DNA from: Fabrea salina
Taxonomy: Eukaryota > Ciliophora > Heterotrichea > Heterotrichida > Fabreidae
Direction of reading: 5' to 3'
DNA: 45,681 nucleotides
Assembly: GCA_022984795.1 (NCBI GenBank)
Contig: JALIHJ010000088.1
Coordinates: 1-45,681, forward strand
How positions within the stretch are numbered: position 1 is the stretch's first letter; every line of letters begins with the position of its first letter. Positions 1 to 8,911 of the stretch are shown here, one piece after another. A model generated the notes under the pieces. The model had not been told where the DNA came from. It was given only the letters and a program-made list of their open reading frames with translations, and searched no databases. A program made the translations under genes and the position numbers.

Positions 1-390
1 TAGTTGTGCAGCACTTCTATTGCTTCTAGTTTCTTTTAAATGGTCAATATGACTTTGTGAAGAAAACCTAGTAATATCTTCATCATTGTCGTGCGTAGCC
101 ACCCCAGCCCCACCTTAATTGATTGCTGTCTGGGATGAGCATATGAAACGGAGGCATAAGTCGGGGTATGATTGTTTCTGCTGATTGTTTCTGCCCAATA
201 GAAAGTATTTCACACTCACTTGCTCCTAGCCTAACTTGGCAATTTTGAGGGTTCAAATCGTCTGTAAAGTCCCCTAGTAAAAAAGGCTGCTTAAACCGTT
301 AAAGCGGTCGGGGTCAATGGTTTTATTATCTGGAGTAGCTATGTTAGTAATCGTCGCTGCTTGGCATAATTTTAGCAATAGCAAAATCAT
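1..390 (-). CDS. PKHD1-like secreted/surface protein, 5' part only (copy 1)
   Basis: On the minus strand an ATG at 388-390 opens a signal-peptide-like start (MILLLLKLCQA), followed by sequence resembling an IPT/TIG domain (NPQNCQVRLGASECEIL). The gene runs off the left window edge. Its frame is interrupted several times, which I attribute to poor sequence at the contig end. The fuller copy at 36794-38492 shows further IPT/TIG, PA14-like and PKHD1-type segments. Proteins of this architecture (fibrocystin-L kin) are large extracellular or single-pass membrane proteins. It is divergent from NUP188, with about 130 bp between starts in copy 2. The domain assignment rests on motif appearance only. 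Confidence 0.5.
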
Positions 391-516
391 ATTTATCACC
401 CGCTTTAACTAGTTAGATGATTAATTCGGGTAATCACACTCAAGTCACTGTTCACTAGAAGACAGAAACAAAGTTTAAAGACCACAGAGTTCAAGAATTG
501 ACCTATAACTAATATA

Positions 517-3500
517 AAGTTAGGCACTTTCAGAGAAAGCAACAGAACTTAATGAACAACGGAGTTTACAGGTACGACCCAGAAGAGGTCAAAGAAGTCC
601 TTAAAGACAAATCATTTCCAAAAAGTCTAAACTCTACGAAAAGCCCAACCCACAAAGCAGAGAAAGGTTCCAAAAGTCAGAGATGAACTTAGAGGCACCC
701 AAACCTTCAAAGAAGTACTTAAGACCTTTGTAGTTGAAGAAAATCGAACCAAGAAGAACACTCTTCAACAAACTCAAAGGCGAAGAAGGCGACCAGGTCG
801 AAAAGACTTCAGGTCCTGTTTAACCCCATCACTCAGTTGTACTACAACAGGCATAATGCTCTTCTTAAGACTTTAGGAGTCATTAGCTAGGCACCAGCAG
901 GGCAGAAGCTGACCCAGGGACAGCTTCCTTGTCTGGAGTTTTTTTGGGAGAAGCTTCAGAGAAAACTCCGTTGAAAACCTTGTTTGGGAACTTTACTGCC
1001 AAACTTCTGCGCGGGGAAATTCCCCAACAGGTTTACGCTCCCCAAGAACGCGAAGAGTGGATTCTGCAGTGCTTGCAAGAACAAAAGGAACTTCTTAGAA
1101 ATCTTAGTTCTGGGCCCATATTGCCTTTGCACACATTGGCTCTGCAAGGTTCCTAGACTACCTGCAAACCTTCACTAATCCAGATTCCAAGGCAACTTCA
1201 AACAACTTTACAAAGACTCTTTTTTGGCTGAGTACAAACTAGCCCAGAGACTGCTGATTTCCCAAATAGGAGACTTAAGCATGTTTGTGTTGTTGTCTGC
1301 AGTGAGACTCGACGCCTTTGCTGAAAGAGGGTTCTTGGAAGGATTCAATCCCACAAAAACCCTTACAGCTTAATTAACAACCAAGAAAACACACCTAAGA
1401 TCCTTGAGTTCTTCAAAACACTTTTTAGAAGGCAATGAGTTTGTGAGTGAACACATGGGATCAGTCGTGGTGAGTTGGTTGTGCTTGATGACTTGGGCCC
1501 AAACCCTTCCTCAAGGCTACACTGTGTTTAGCCCAGGAGACCAAGATCCCGTTCAACAACTAGCCACTAAGTTCTACGTGCTGGACTTTCTCCGCAACAC
1601 CACTCAGAGAGAAACCTTCCAGGACTCCTCTTTAGAAGTGGCTTCAGCCCTCAAATACACCCTCATGAGTTTGGTTTCTGCTGTTCAGTCACAAACCAAC
1701 GTAGAGATGGCAAAGGACTACGGAGTCTTTGTAGAAATAACTTGTGCTTGTCTCAGGAACCAAGGCTCTTCAGAAACACTCAAGCACTTTTGGTACGAAG
1801 ACTTTCCTAACCAAGTAGGCCTCTACTCTATGCTGCACCACCTAAGCATGAAGTTCCCCCACGACGGAGAACTCTTCCTCAAGTTCGTGAACGTTTTAAT
1901 AGGCAACTCTGAGAACCCCTACGCCGAAGAAGTCATCAAGTACCTAGACACCCTAACTCACTTCACTACAGTGGTGAACTTTGAGGAAGTGATGTCTAAC
2001 CCAGACCAAAGCTCTGAGTACGAGTTCGTGGCTGCAAGCCAACTAGTGTCTTCTACCAACCAAAGAAACATGATAATAATTCCAGGCAGGACCAGAGCTA
2101 AAAAGCTTGGAGAGCAGGGCAGAACTCGACTTTTAGTGAGTTTCAACATCAGGTACTCTTTCTGGCCTTTTGTGTTTAACTACTGGGAAACAGAAGTCCA
2201 AAGGATCAAAACGGGTACCCCTACACCACTCAGGACTTAAAAGTTTTGTTCGAGTACATCAAACTAGTTTGCGAAGTAGTCATGATTGACCCCTCTGTGA
2301 CTCCTGCCTTAGAAAAGTTCGGCTTAAGGGAACCTGCAAACCACCCTTCAGAAGTCCACGTTACCCGAAGAACTCCTGAAGTCCCCAAGACCGAACTAGT
2401 TTACTTACTGATAGAGTCCTTTATAGAGCTTTCGAAGCTGACAAACACTCCTTTAGAAGTCCTTTCAGAACTAATAGAAACCACTCTGGCAGTTTACGCA
2501 AGTGAAAACAAAGAAGTAGAGAACCACGCAGTTGCTACTGTTTTAGCGAGGGTTTCAGCTGAAAGGCACGGTACAAGGGGGATATTCCACTCACACCCCC
2601 TGTTTCTTTCAGCAAGCAAACTCAGAAGCGTAGAAAAAGAAGCTGAAAGGTACAACGTAAGTTTAGCAATGATGGAGTTGGTGTCCTACATCTTGGAAGA
2701 CGAAGCTGTGCTGCTTCTGTACCCACTTGAAGACTCTGTTGTGATCCAGGAGTCCCTTAAGTTCGGCTTAACTGAAGTTTTGCCTGAGTGTTTTTTGTGG
2801 CCTGACAACTACAAGTGGCAAGCTGCAAACTTAACTTTGAAGTTCCTAGAAAACTTGGTCTCTAAGTACTTCAGGTTCGTCAAACAAAAGCCTCCTTCTT
2901 CCAACCAAAGGAACTCCTTACTGAGTTTAATCACTACCCAACTTAACAAAGTTGACTGTGCACAGTTTATCTTGCACTCCTTAAGGGTGTCTCACTACTT
3001 AAACGAACTTGAAGAAATGGTTTTTGAAAACGTGCACTGGACCTACGCTACCAAGAAGCATGAGTTCCAAGCCGAAGACCTCAGAAGCATCAAAACCATG
3101 GTTTTCAGGGGACTGAGTTTGCTTAAGTTAGTTACTGAACTAATCATTTACACAGAACAACTTCCCCAAGAGCACGGACTAGACTTTCTGCACTTGATTC
3201 GTGAAATGAAGTCAGCAGTTCTGCAGACTCTGAGTGAAGACTCCCTTCCTTTAGTGACTGCTTTGATGTCTTACATAGACTTTGCCTTTGAGCTCTCCTT
3301 AGTTGAAGAAACCCAAGAAAACATTGCTTTGGTTGCTTTGGAAAACATCAACTTGTTTGTGATTATTTGGAAGAACTCAGTCCAAAAACCCGCCTTTGAA
3401 AACTTCTTCTCTTCAGGCACACAAATGATCAAAGACAACTTTTGAAGCACTGTTCTGAAAGCATTCTTGAAAAAAAAACCAACAGTTCAGTGCAGCTGCA

Positions 3501-6087
3501 GCTAGGCATGCTGGAACTCCTTGTTAGCTCTTTGCCTTACCAAGTGTCTTTTTGCAACTCTTTGTTTGCTTCTCAGAACTTCTCACAGGAGTTCACCCTA
3601 GTTGTAGAAGCTTACAAAATGCTTCCGAGAGAAGAGTCCAGCACTGAAAAGATGCAACTTTTAGAGCACTACTTGTGTTTTTATGAACAGTTAGTTCTTT
3701 GTGAGCACAACTACTCCATTTTGGAGTCTTTAATTGGGTCCAAAGAAAAGCTGATTTCTTCGTTTATAGAAGCTGTCAACAAAATGTTTTCTGAAACCAA
3801 AGAACCTTCTGGGTTCGAAGCTTGTGTGTGCATGCACTGTTACTCACTTGTGTTCAACTTACTTACTGTGTGCCACCACCAAAACCCCAAGTTCTCAAAC
3901 GACTCCCTTGAGTTGGTGTTCAGAAGCCAAGTACTGGCTAAGTTCCTTAAGTTGGGAGTGAAGAGTTGCTTGACTGAAATGACTCTCTACAGAATGCAGG
4001 AAGCCAACAACAAACTGGCAGACTGCAACACCGACCTTGCTTTGGAAGACTTTGCTGTAAGGCAACTCGACGACTCGCCCAACTGGAAGTTCTTTGAGTG
4101 CAACTCCAACCAGTACGGCACTAAGTTCCAACTCGACAGTTTAAGAATGACTTTGGCTCTGGAAATGTGTGGAGTGCCTGCTTCGTTTTTGGGAGACTTG
4201 ATTAGCATTGCAGAAACTTACAACGTCGAAACTTCACTATTGGACTGCCAAGAGCTTATGATGGACAGTTTCAAAAAGCTGTTTGGAGTGCTTTCGAGTT
4301 ATGGAACTAAAGGAGAACCACTTACGGGCCTGCCAGTTCCTTGGCACTTTGAAGAAACCAAACAAGTTAAGTTCGTGGTGGGGTCCCAGGGTCCTGAAGC
4401 TTCAGCAGAGTGTTTTAGAATACTTACAGTGGTTGTGGAGAGTTTGTGGTTGGACACCAAAAAAGAACTCAACATCTTTGTAGACTTAGTGAGGAGGAAC
4501 TTAGAACACAGGTACCAGATTTTGAGTTTTTGCTACAACTTAGCTTTGCACATAACTACTGACTCCAAAAACGAAGCTGTTGAAAGAGCTAAGGACGAGT
4601 TCTTCAACTGCTCAATTAAAGTCCTTGCTGAAATGCACGAGTTCCTTGGCCAAGTCCAGTTCTTGAGTCCAGACTTACTTACTTTGCTGATCCTCATGGA
4701 AGGATTCTTTTTAAGATCTGCAGAAATCCAAGGACGTCCAGGCCAGTTTGTAGTTTCAATGATTCCTCAACTAAAAAGGTTCTTAGTAGCAGACAGTCCT
4801 TCGTTTGCACTGTTGATAGCTCTGATTACTGAAAGTTTGAAGTTCATGAAAACAGAAGACTACCCCTACATCTTCAAGAACTTAGGCGTCACCAGAGTGC
4901 TTTTTGAGAAAATCATGAACCCCCGCTGCACTCACCAAGACTTCTTAGCTGCCATTAAGTTCTGCCAAGCTTACTCCAGCAACAAGCAGTGTGCCAGACA
5001 GCTTTTGTCAGAACGCATTTTGGTCCAGATCTCGAACTCCCCAACTATCAAGGACTTCCAAACTGAGTACGAAGGCAAGCACAAAAACCCCAAACACATT
5101 CTGTGGTGCTGGGTTCTGTGGATGATGAACGGCATGCACGACACTCTTTTTGACGACAAAGCTTTTCTTAACCAAGTAATGGACTTTCTGAACTCTTACT
5201 CTGAAAGAGTCACTAAAGTCCTTAGGTTCAACTACGTAACAGAAGGCAGGTACGGAGGCCACATTGCTAGTAGCAAGCAGTTTTCTCTGGCTTACGTGGA
5301 GGAACTCCAGCTCCTAACTAGTTTGCTGGCAAAGCTTTCTTCGAACTCAAAACTGTGGAGGTCTTCCCACAAGAACTCATTGGAGTTGTGGCTCAGTGAA
5401 GCTATGCAGCACACCTTCAGGGCCTTTTCTTCACAGGCAGAGACTCTCCAGAACTTCCCACCAATTTCTATGAATGAAGACGCCTTAACAGCTAAAACAG
5501 TCAGTGGAACTCCCGAAACACCTACCAGAGTGTCTCACTCAGAAGAAAGAGTGACTATTTTTGACAGAGTCCAAACTACTTACTACGAATACATCCCTAA
5601 GTCCCAACCTTCAGGATTTTCTTTCAGTATAGAAAGTGGATTACTGCGTTCACTATACAATTTAATTACGGCTTTGATACAACAAGCCCAGTTCGACAAA
5701 CACGTGCCTTTCCCCAACAGCACTTTACTTGACTCCTGCAAGTTTGTGTTGCTGTACTACACAAAACTTAAGGCCAACCACAACATCTACTCAGAACTAG
5801 AAAAACTAGCCAACTCTTTGATCAAAAGTGCAGAGTTTTCGCTTGCTTACGGTTCACTGAACCACCTCTTCGAACTAGACTTGGAGAGTCAACTGCAGAT
5901 GGCAAAAGAAAGTTTTGAAATGAGTTTTTACTACTTTTTGAAGTCAGACTTAGCTACGAAGAGCGAACTTAAAGCAGAAGCACAAGGAGTGTTAACTGGG
6001 TGGATTGGCCAAGTCGAAACTTCAACCTCAAGACACGAGCCAGAAGACCCCTTTATAGCTTGGATGCAAGAACAAGTTAGAGTTTAA
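517..6087 (+). CDS. NUP188: Nucleoporin NUP188, inner-ring scaffold (copy 1, frame interrupted)
   Basis: Large alpha-solenoid nucleoporin of the nuclear pore inner ring, about 1,800 residues, close to human NUP188 (1,749). Recognisable stretches: an N-terminal LLNFYEKPNPQSRER (seen in copy 2), like LSYYKPPSPSSAEK of human NUP188; a YYNERITLL stretch like YYYEERTCIL; and near 2080-2240 an SH3-like insert with IRYSFWPFVFNYWETEV, like the YSYSSWTLFTCEIEM region of the human protein. The start codon lies in copy 2 at 38624; here it has dropped out. The reading frame shifts several times before 2246 and again near 3445, where copy 2 has one more T and reads straight through. I take these as sequence errors, not decay. 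The stop TAA is followed only 6 bp later by the next ATG. Confidence 0.8.
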
Positions 6088-6093
6088 TTAAAA

Positions 6094-6675
6094 ATGATTT
6101 GGGTGATATTGGTTTGTCTAGGAGCAGCCCAAGACGCTTCACAGGAATCCAGCAACTTTGACCTGGAGTCCCAACTTGAAAAACGGTCTCTTTGGTTCAC
6201 TTGTTTGTCTGTGGTTAGGAGTGCTTACGAACGCGACTCAGAAACAATCCAAAAAGTAGCCCAAGAAAACAACTTGCCTGAAGACCGTTTGCAACACAAA
6301 GTGATGGCTGACGTTCTGCTGAAGTGCTCGAATTCCTTGAGCAACCAAAAAGTTGAAGAGATCCTAAACACTGAAAACCTAGACCTAGAAGACCCTGAAG
6401 TTAAAGAAGCAAGTCAGGTAGACCTGCAGAGTTTCAGTAACGAAGAGGACTTAGAACTCACTGAAGAGCAACTGAAACTTTTGGACGACATCAACTGGGA
6501 GCTCAAAAAAGCACAACAGTTTGTTCAAGCAAATGAAGAACTCCAAAACCAAATAGGCATTCTTCCAGCTCCTGTTTACTATGGAAGTTTGGTGTTTGGG
6601 ATGATTTTTCTGTTTGGGTTGTTCTTTTTAGGTATAAAGTTACTTAGCCAAAAGCCTAAAAAAAAGAAAAAGTAA
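6094..6675 (+). CDS. Small type I membrane protein, ER-type, unknown function
   Basis: A protein of 193 residues. Residues 1-13 form a signal peptide (MIWVILVCLGAAQ). A charged, helical, acidic luminal segment follows (about 14-155), containing two Cys near residues 40 and 80. One transmembrane helix lies at about 163-185 (YYGSLVFGMIFLFGLFFLGI). The cytosolic tail ends in KKKKK, which places lysines at -3 and -4 as in COPI retrieval signals and suggests ER or early Golgi residence. I do not recognise the family. It starts 6 bp after the NUP188 stop. The second copy is at 44244-44819. Confidence 0.75.
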   Translation: MIWVILVCLGAAQDASQESSNFDLESQLEKRSLWFTCLSVVRSAYERDSETIQKVAQENNLPEDRLQHKVMADVLLKCSNSLSNQKVEEILNTENLDLEDPEVKEASQVDLQSFSNEEDLELTEEQLKLLDDINWELKKAQQFVQANEELQNQIGILPAPVYYGSLVFGMIFLFGLFFLGIKLLSQKPKKKKK

Positions 6676-6717
6676 TTAAGCACTCTAGAAGTAATAGGTT
6701 AAAGTACCTGTACATAT

Positions 6718-8145
6718 TCACACTTGCGAAAGAACAATGTGCTGGAATTCTTTTAAGTCGATTTCCCCGTCCCCGTTTTGGTCCACTAACTGAATGAATT
6801 CTTCCCAAACTTGCTGGTTGCACTTGTTATCTCCTTGAAGTATTTTCTGGAGTTCTTCTGAGGAAATACTTCCACTTCCGTCTCTGTCAAACACTTTAAA
6901 GGCTTCGTTTAAGTTTTCTTCTGAAAGCACAGTTCCAACGTTGAAGCTTCCTTTTAAAAACTCAGTGTAGTCTATGAACCCACTGCAGTCTGCATCAAGC
7001 TTTCCAAGGACTTGGTTAGCAAGTTCAGAAGCTGCTTCAGAGTCCACTAACTTAAAACTACTTTCAAGTTCTTCAAAGTCAAGTTTTCCGTCCCCTTTGG
7101 AGTCAATAGCTCTGAAGACCTCCCTAGCTTTTCTTAGTTCTGGAGCAGACATGCACTGGGTGGCAATGAAGGTGTAAACTGCGTCTTTCAGTTTGTTGTC
7201 TACTTTGAAGTTCTGTAAGTTCTTTAGGGTGCTAATGATTTCTTGGTTACTCGAGTTGCTTTGAAAACTGTTTTGGAGGATCCACTTGTGACCAAGGGCT
7301 TCTTCTGCAGAGTACCTTTCACTTACAGGACAAATCAGCTTACCCAGCAGTTCCTTAGCTTCTTCTGACACTGCAAGTCCTTTTAAACTGCTTGGAGTTA
7401 CCTCGGAGGGAAAAACTCCACACAAAAGAGAGTACATCACTACACCTGCACTCCAAATGTCGCACTTTTCGTCGTAGTCCTTGCTTAGTACTTCCGGAGC
7501 TAAGTAAACAGAGTTGTTTACCACTTCAAAAATATCCTCAGAAGTACCTTCAGTGACTTTGCAAGCAAGACTTAAGTCTATGAACTTAACGTTGAAGCAG
7601 TCCCGCGAACTCTCTACAAGAACTGACCCAGGACACACGTTCCGGTGCATAATGCCCTTTCCGTGCATATAAGCAAGGGCTGAAAAAATGTGCTTCATTG
7701 CCTGGGAAGCTTTAGGTTCAGTAAAGCCTTTCTTTTTAAGTATTTCTTGGTGCAGTTCAGTTCCTCTGCAGAACTCCAAAACCACGTAAAGTCTTTTCCA
7801 GTCCTCAAAGAACTCAAAAATCCGTACCACGTTAGGGTGGTCTATTATCTTCATTATCTGGATCTCGCGTTCTACTTGGCACCGCAGCATTTCAGAAGTT
7901 ATCTTTTCTTTTCTGTAAACTTTCACAGCACGTTTGCGTCCAGTTTCTCGGTGGAAGCAAGCTCTGATCTCTCCAAAAGCTCCTTTAGACACTACGTGGG
8001 CTATTCTGTAAACTTCTTCGAACTTTTTGGAGTTTTCTTGGATGAAGCACCCTGCTAGTACCTGGAGTTGGTCTGCTTTTTCTACTTGGTTGACTTCAGG
8101 TTCCTGTTCTATGTACCTGCGTTTTGTCGAGACCGAACAGCCCAT
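6718..8145 (-). CDS. CDPK-like protein: degenerate kinase domain plus four intact EF-hands
   Basis: A protein of 475 residues starting MGCSVSTK, an N-myristoylation and palmitoylation type N-terminus. An upstream in-frame ATG at 8181 is rejected because it would run into the divergent gene starting at 8158. Kinase domain about 47-290: glycine loop SKGAFGEI, VAIK-type Lys (AVKVY, K75), alpha-C Glu. The catalytic loop reads HRNVCPGSVL (167-176): the HRD aspartate is Asn, the loop Lys is Cys and the Asn is Ser. DFG is DLS (190-192). APE is present. Four EF-hands follow (about 348-359, 384-395, 420-431, 455-466), each with the Ca-binding pattern D-x-[DNK]-x-[DS]-G and Glu at 12. The kinase is probably inactive, with intact calcium sensing. 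The stop is TGA. Telomere addition in the second copy cuts this gene at about residue 344. Confidence 0.9.
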   Translation of the reverse strand: MGCSVSTKRRYIEQEPEVNQVEKADQLQVLAGCFIQENSKKFEEVYRIAHVVSKGAFGEIRACFHRETGRKRAVKVYRKEKITSEMLRCQVEREIQIMKIIDHPNVVRIFEFFEDWKRLYVVLEFCRGTELHQEILKKKGFTEPKASQAMKHIFSALAYMHGKGIMHRNVCPGSVLVESSRDCFNVKFIDLSLACKVTEGTSEDIFEVVNNSVYLAPEVLSKDYDEKCDIWSAGVVMYSLLCGVFPSEVTPSSLKGLAVSEEAKELLGKLICPVSERYSAEEALGHKWILQNSFQSNSSNQEIISTLKNLQNFKVDNKLKDAVYTFIATQCMSAPELRKAREVFRAIDSKGDGKLDFEELESSFKLVDSEAASELANQVLGKLDADCSGFIDYTEFLKGSFNVGTVLSEENLNEAFKVFDRDGSGSISSEELQKILQGDNKCNQQVWEEFIQLVDQNGDGEIDLKEFQHIVLSQV

Positions 8146-8157
8146 CTTAATATTCCA

Positions 8158-8883
8158 ATGGAAATAAAAGTCAACTCCCACTCGGCCAGAAGACCCAAAA
8201 CAGTTAGGTGCAACTTATGGTAGGGTTTACTTAGTCACCAAGAATTCGGAACTGCCTCACTTCCAATCCACCAAAAGCGCTGTTCCAGAACAGGCACAAA
8301 ACCCACTGCTTTCAAACCACCGCCTAAAAGGAAACCCAAGCAACCCCCTTTGAAGTTCCAAGCTGTCCAAGACGAAGACGGACGCGTTTCTTGCAGACGC
8401 TGTGGAAGGAAGTTCGCCCCTGATAGAATCACCAAGCACGAAACAGTTTGCATAGGACCTATTAACCAAAACCCCAAAAAGCTTCTTCCTGTTGCAAAGA
8501 AGAAACCAGTTAAGTCTGGAATGCCACTTTGGAAACAACAGCACCTGGACTTCATCAACTCAGTGCGCTACGCCAAAAAGATGGACCGAGTTGAAAAGAA
8601 GGGAGGCGACCTTAGAAAAGTCGCACCTCCTCCCCAGTTCCACGATCCTACCCAGCACTACAAGCAGTGTCCTTACTGCTCTCGAAGGTTCAACCCTGAT
8701 GTTGCCCAAAGGCACATTCCTAAGTGTAAAACCACCATCAACAAACCCAAACCTCCTCCCAAAAGCAACCCCAGACCCCAAGTCAAGCCTGTGAAGCCTT
8801 CGCCCCAAACTCGGTGTAGGGTTTGCCGCAAACAAATCTCAGTCAATGCACGAATCTGTGGATCTTGCGGAGCTAGGCGATAA
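8158..8883 (+). CDS. ZC2HC1-type zinc-finger protein (one 15-nt intron)
   Basis: No ATG is in frame upstream of the long open frame unless the 15-nt intron at 8220-8234 is removed. Splicing joins an ATG at 8158 to the rest and gives 236 residues. The splice restores the second Cys of finger 1 (CNLCHQEFGTASLPIHQKRC). Two more C2HC fingers follow (CRRCGRKFAPDRITKHETVC and CPYCSRRFNPDVAQRHIPKC). Each has the C-x2-C-x12-H-x4-C spacing typical of the ZC2HC1/FAM164 family. Pro/Lys-rich linkers separate them, and a C-terminal CxxC...CxxC knuckle (CRVC, CGSC) ends the protein. Members are common in ciliated organisms; their function is poorly known. It is divergent from the CDPK-like gene, with only 12 bp between start codons. 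Confidence 0.85.
8220..8234 (+). other. 15-nt spliceosomal intron
   Basis: GTAGGGTTTACTTAG. It is flanked by GT...AG and carries an A at position 10, five bases before the terminal AG, as in the intron at 27774. Removal fuses TG and T to a Cys codon in the first zinc finger and links the frame to an ATG. It contains an in-frame TAG, so unspliced RNA would not give the full protein. Confidence 0.85.
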
Positions 8884-8911
8884 AGTAATAACCATATTCT
8901 GTTATTATCTA

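Larger units (their letters stand above)
1..7114. repeat. Long direct repeat, copy 1 (matches about 38020-45253)
   Basis: This stretch recurs in the same orientation at about 38020-45253. From about 2250 to 7114 the two copies are nearly identical apart from scattered 1-3 base indels, most of which break frames in copy 2. Before about 1600 copy 1 is itself poor: it lacks pieces of up to about 50 bases that copy 2 has, for example around 740-750, and it has lost the NUP188 start codon. The indel pattern fits uncorrected long-read error better than evolutionary divergence, because the changes do not favour third codon positions. Confidence 0.9.

Noticed and set aside
250-259. GGTTCAAATC, a perfect tRNA B-box-like sequence (also in copy 2)
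   Set aside because: The flanking bases do not form a T stem, no A box or acceptor stem fits on either strand, and the stretch lies inside the minus-strand PKHD1-like coding region.
8146-8181. Upstream ATG of the CDPK-like gene (12 extra residues)
   Set aside because: It would overlap the divergent zinc-finger start at 8158, and MGCSVSTK is a typical acylated CDPK start.
8846-8911. Longer USP40 start overlapping the zinc-finger gene
   Set aside because: It overlaps the previous coding region, and the internal ATG at 8912 gives an N-terminus like human USP40.
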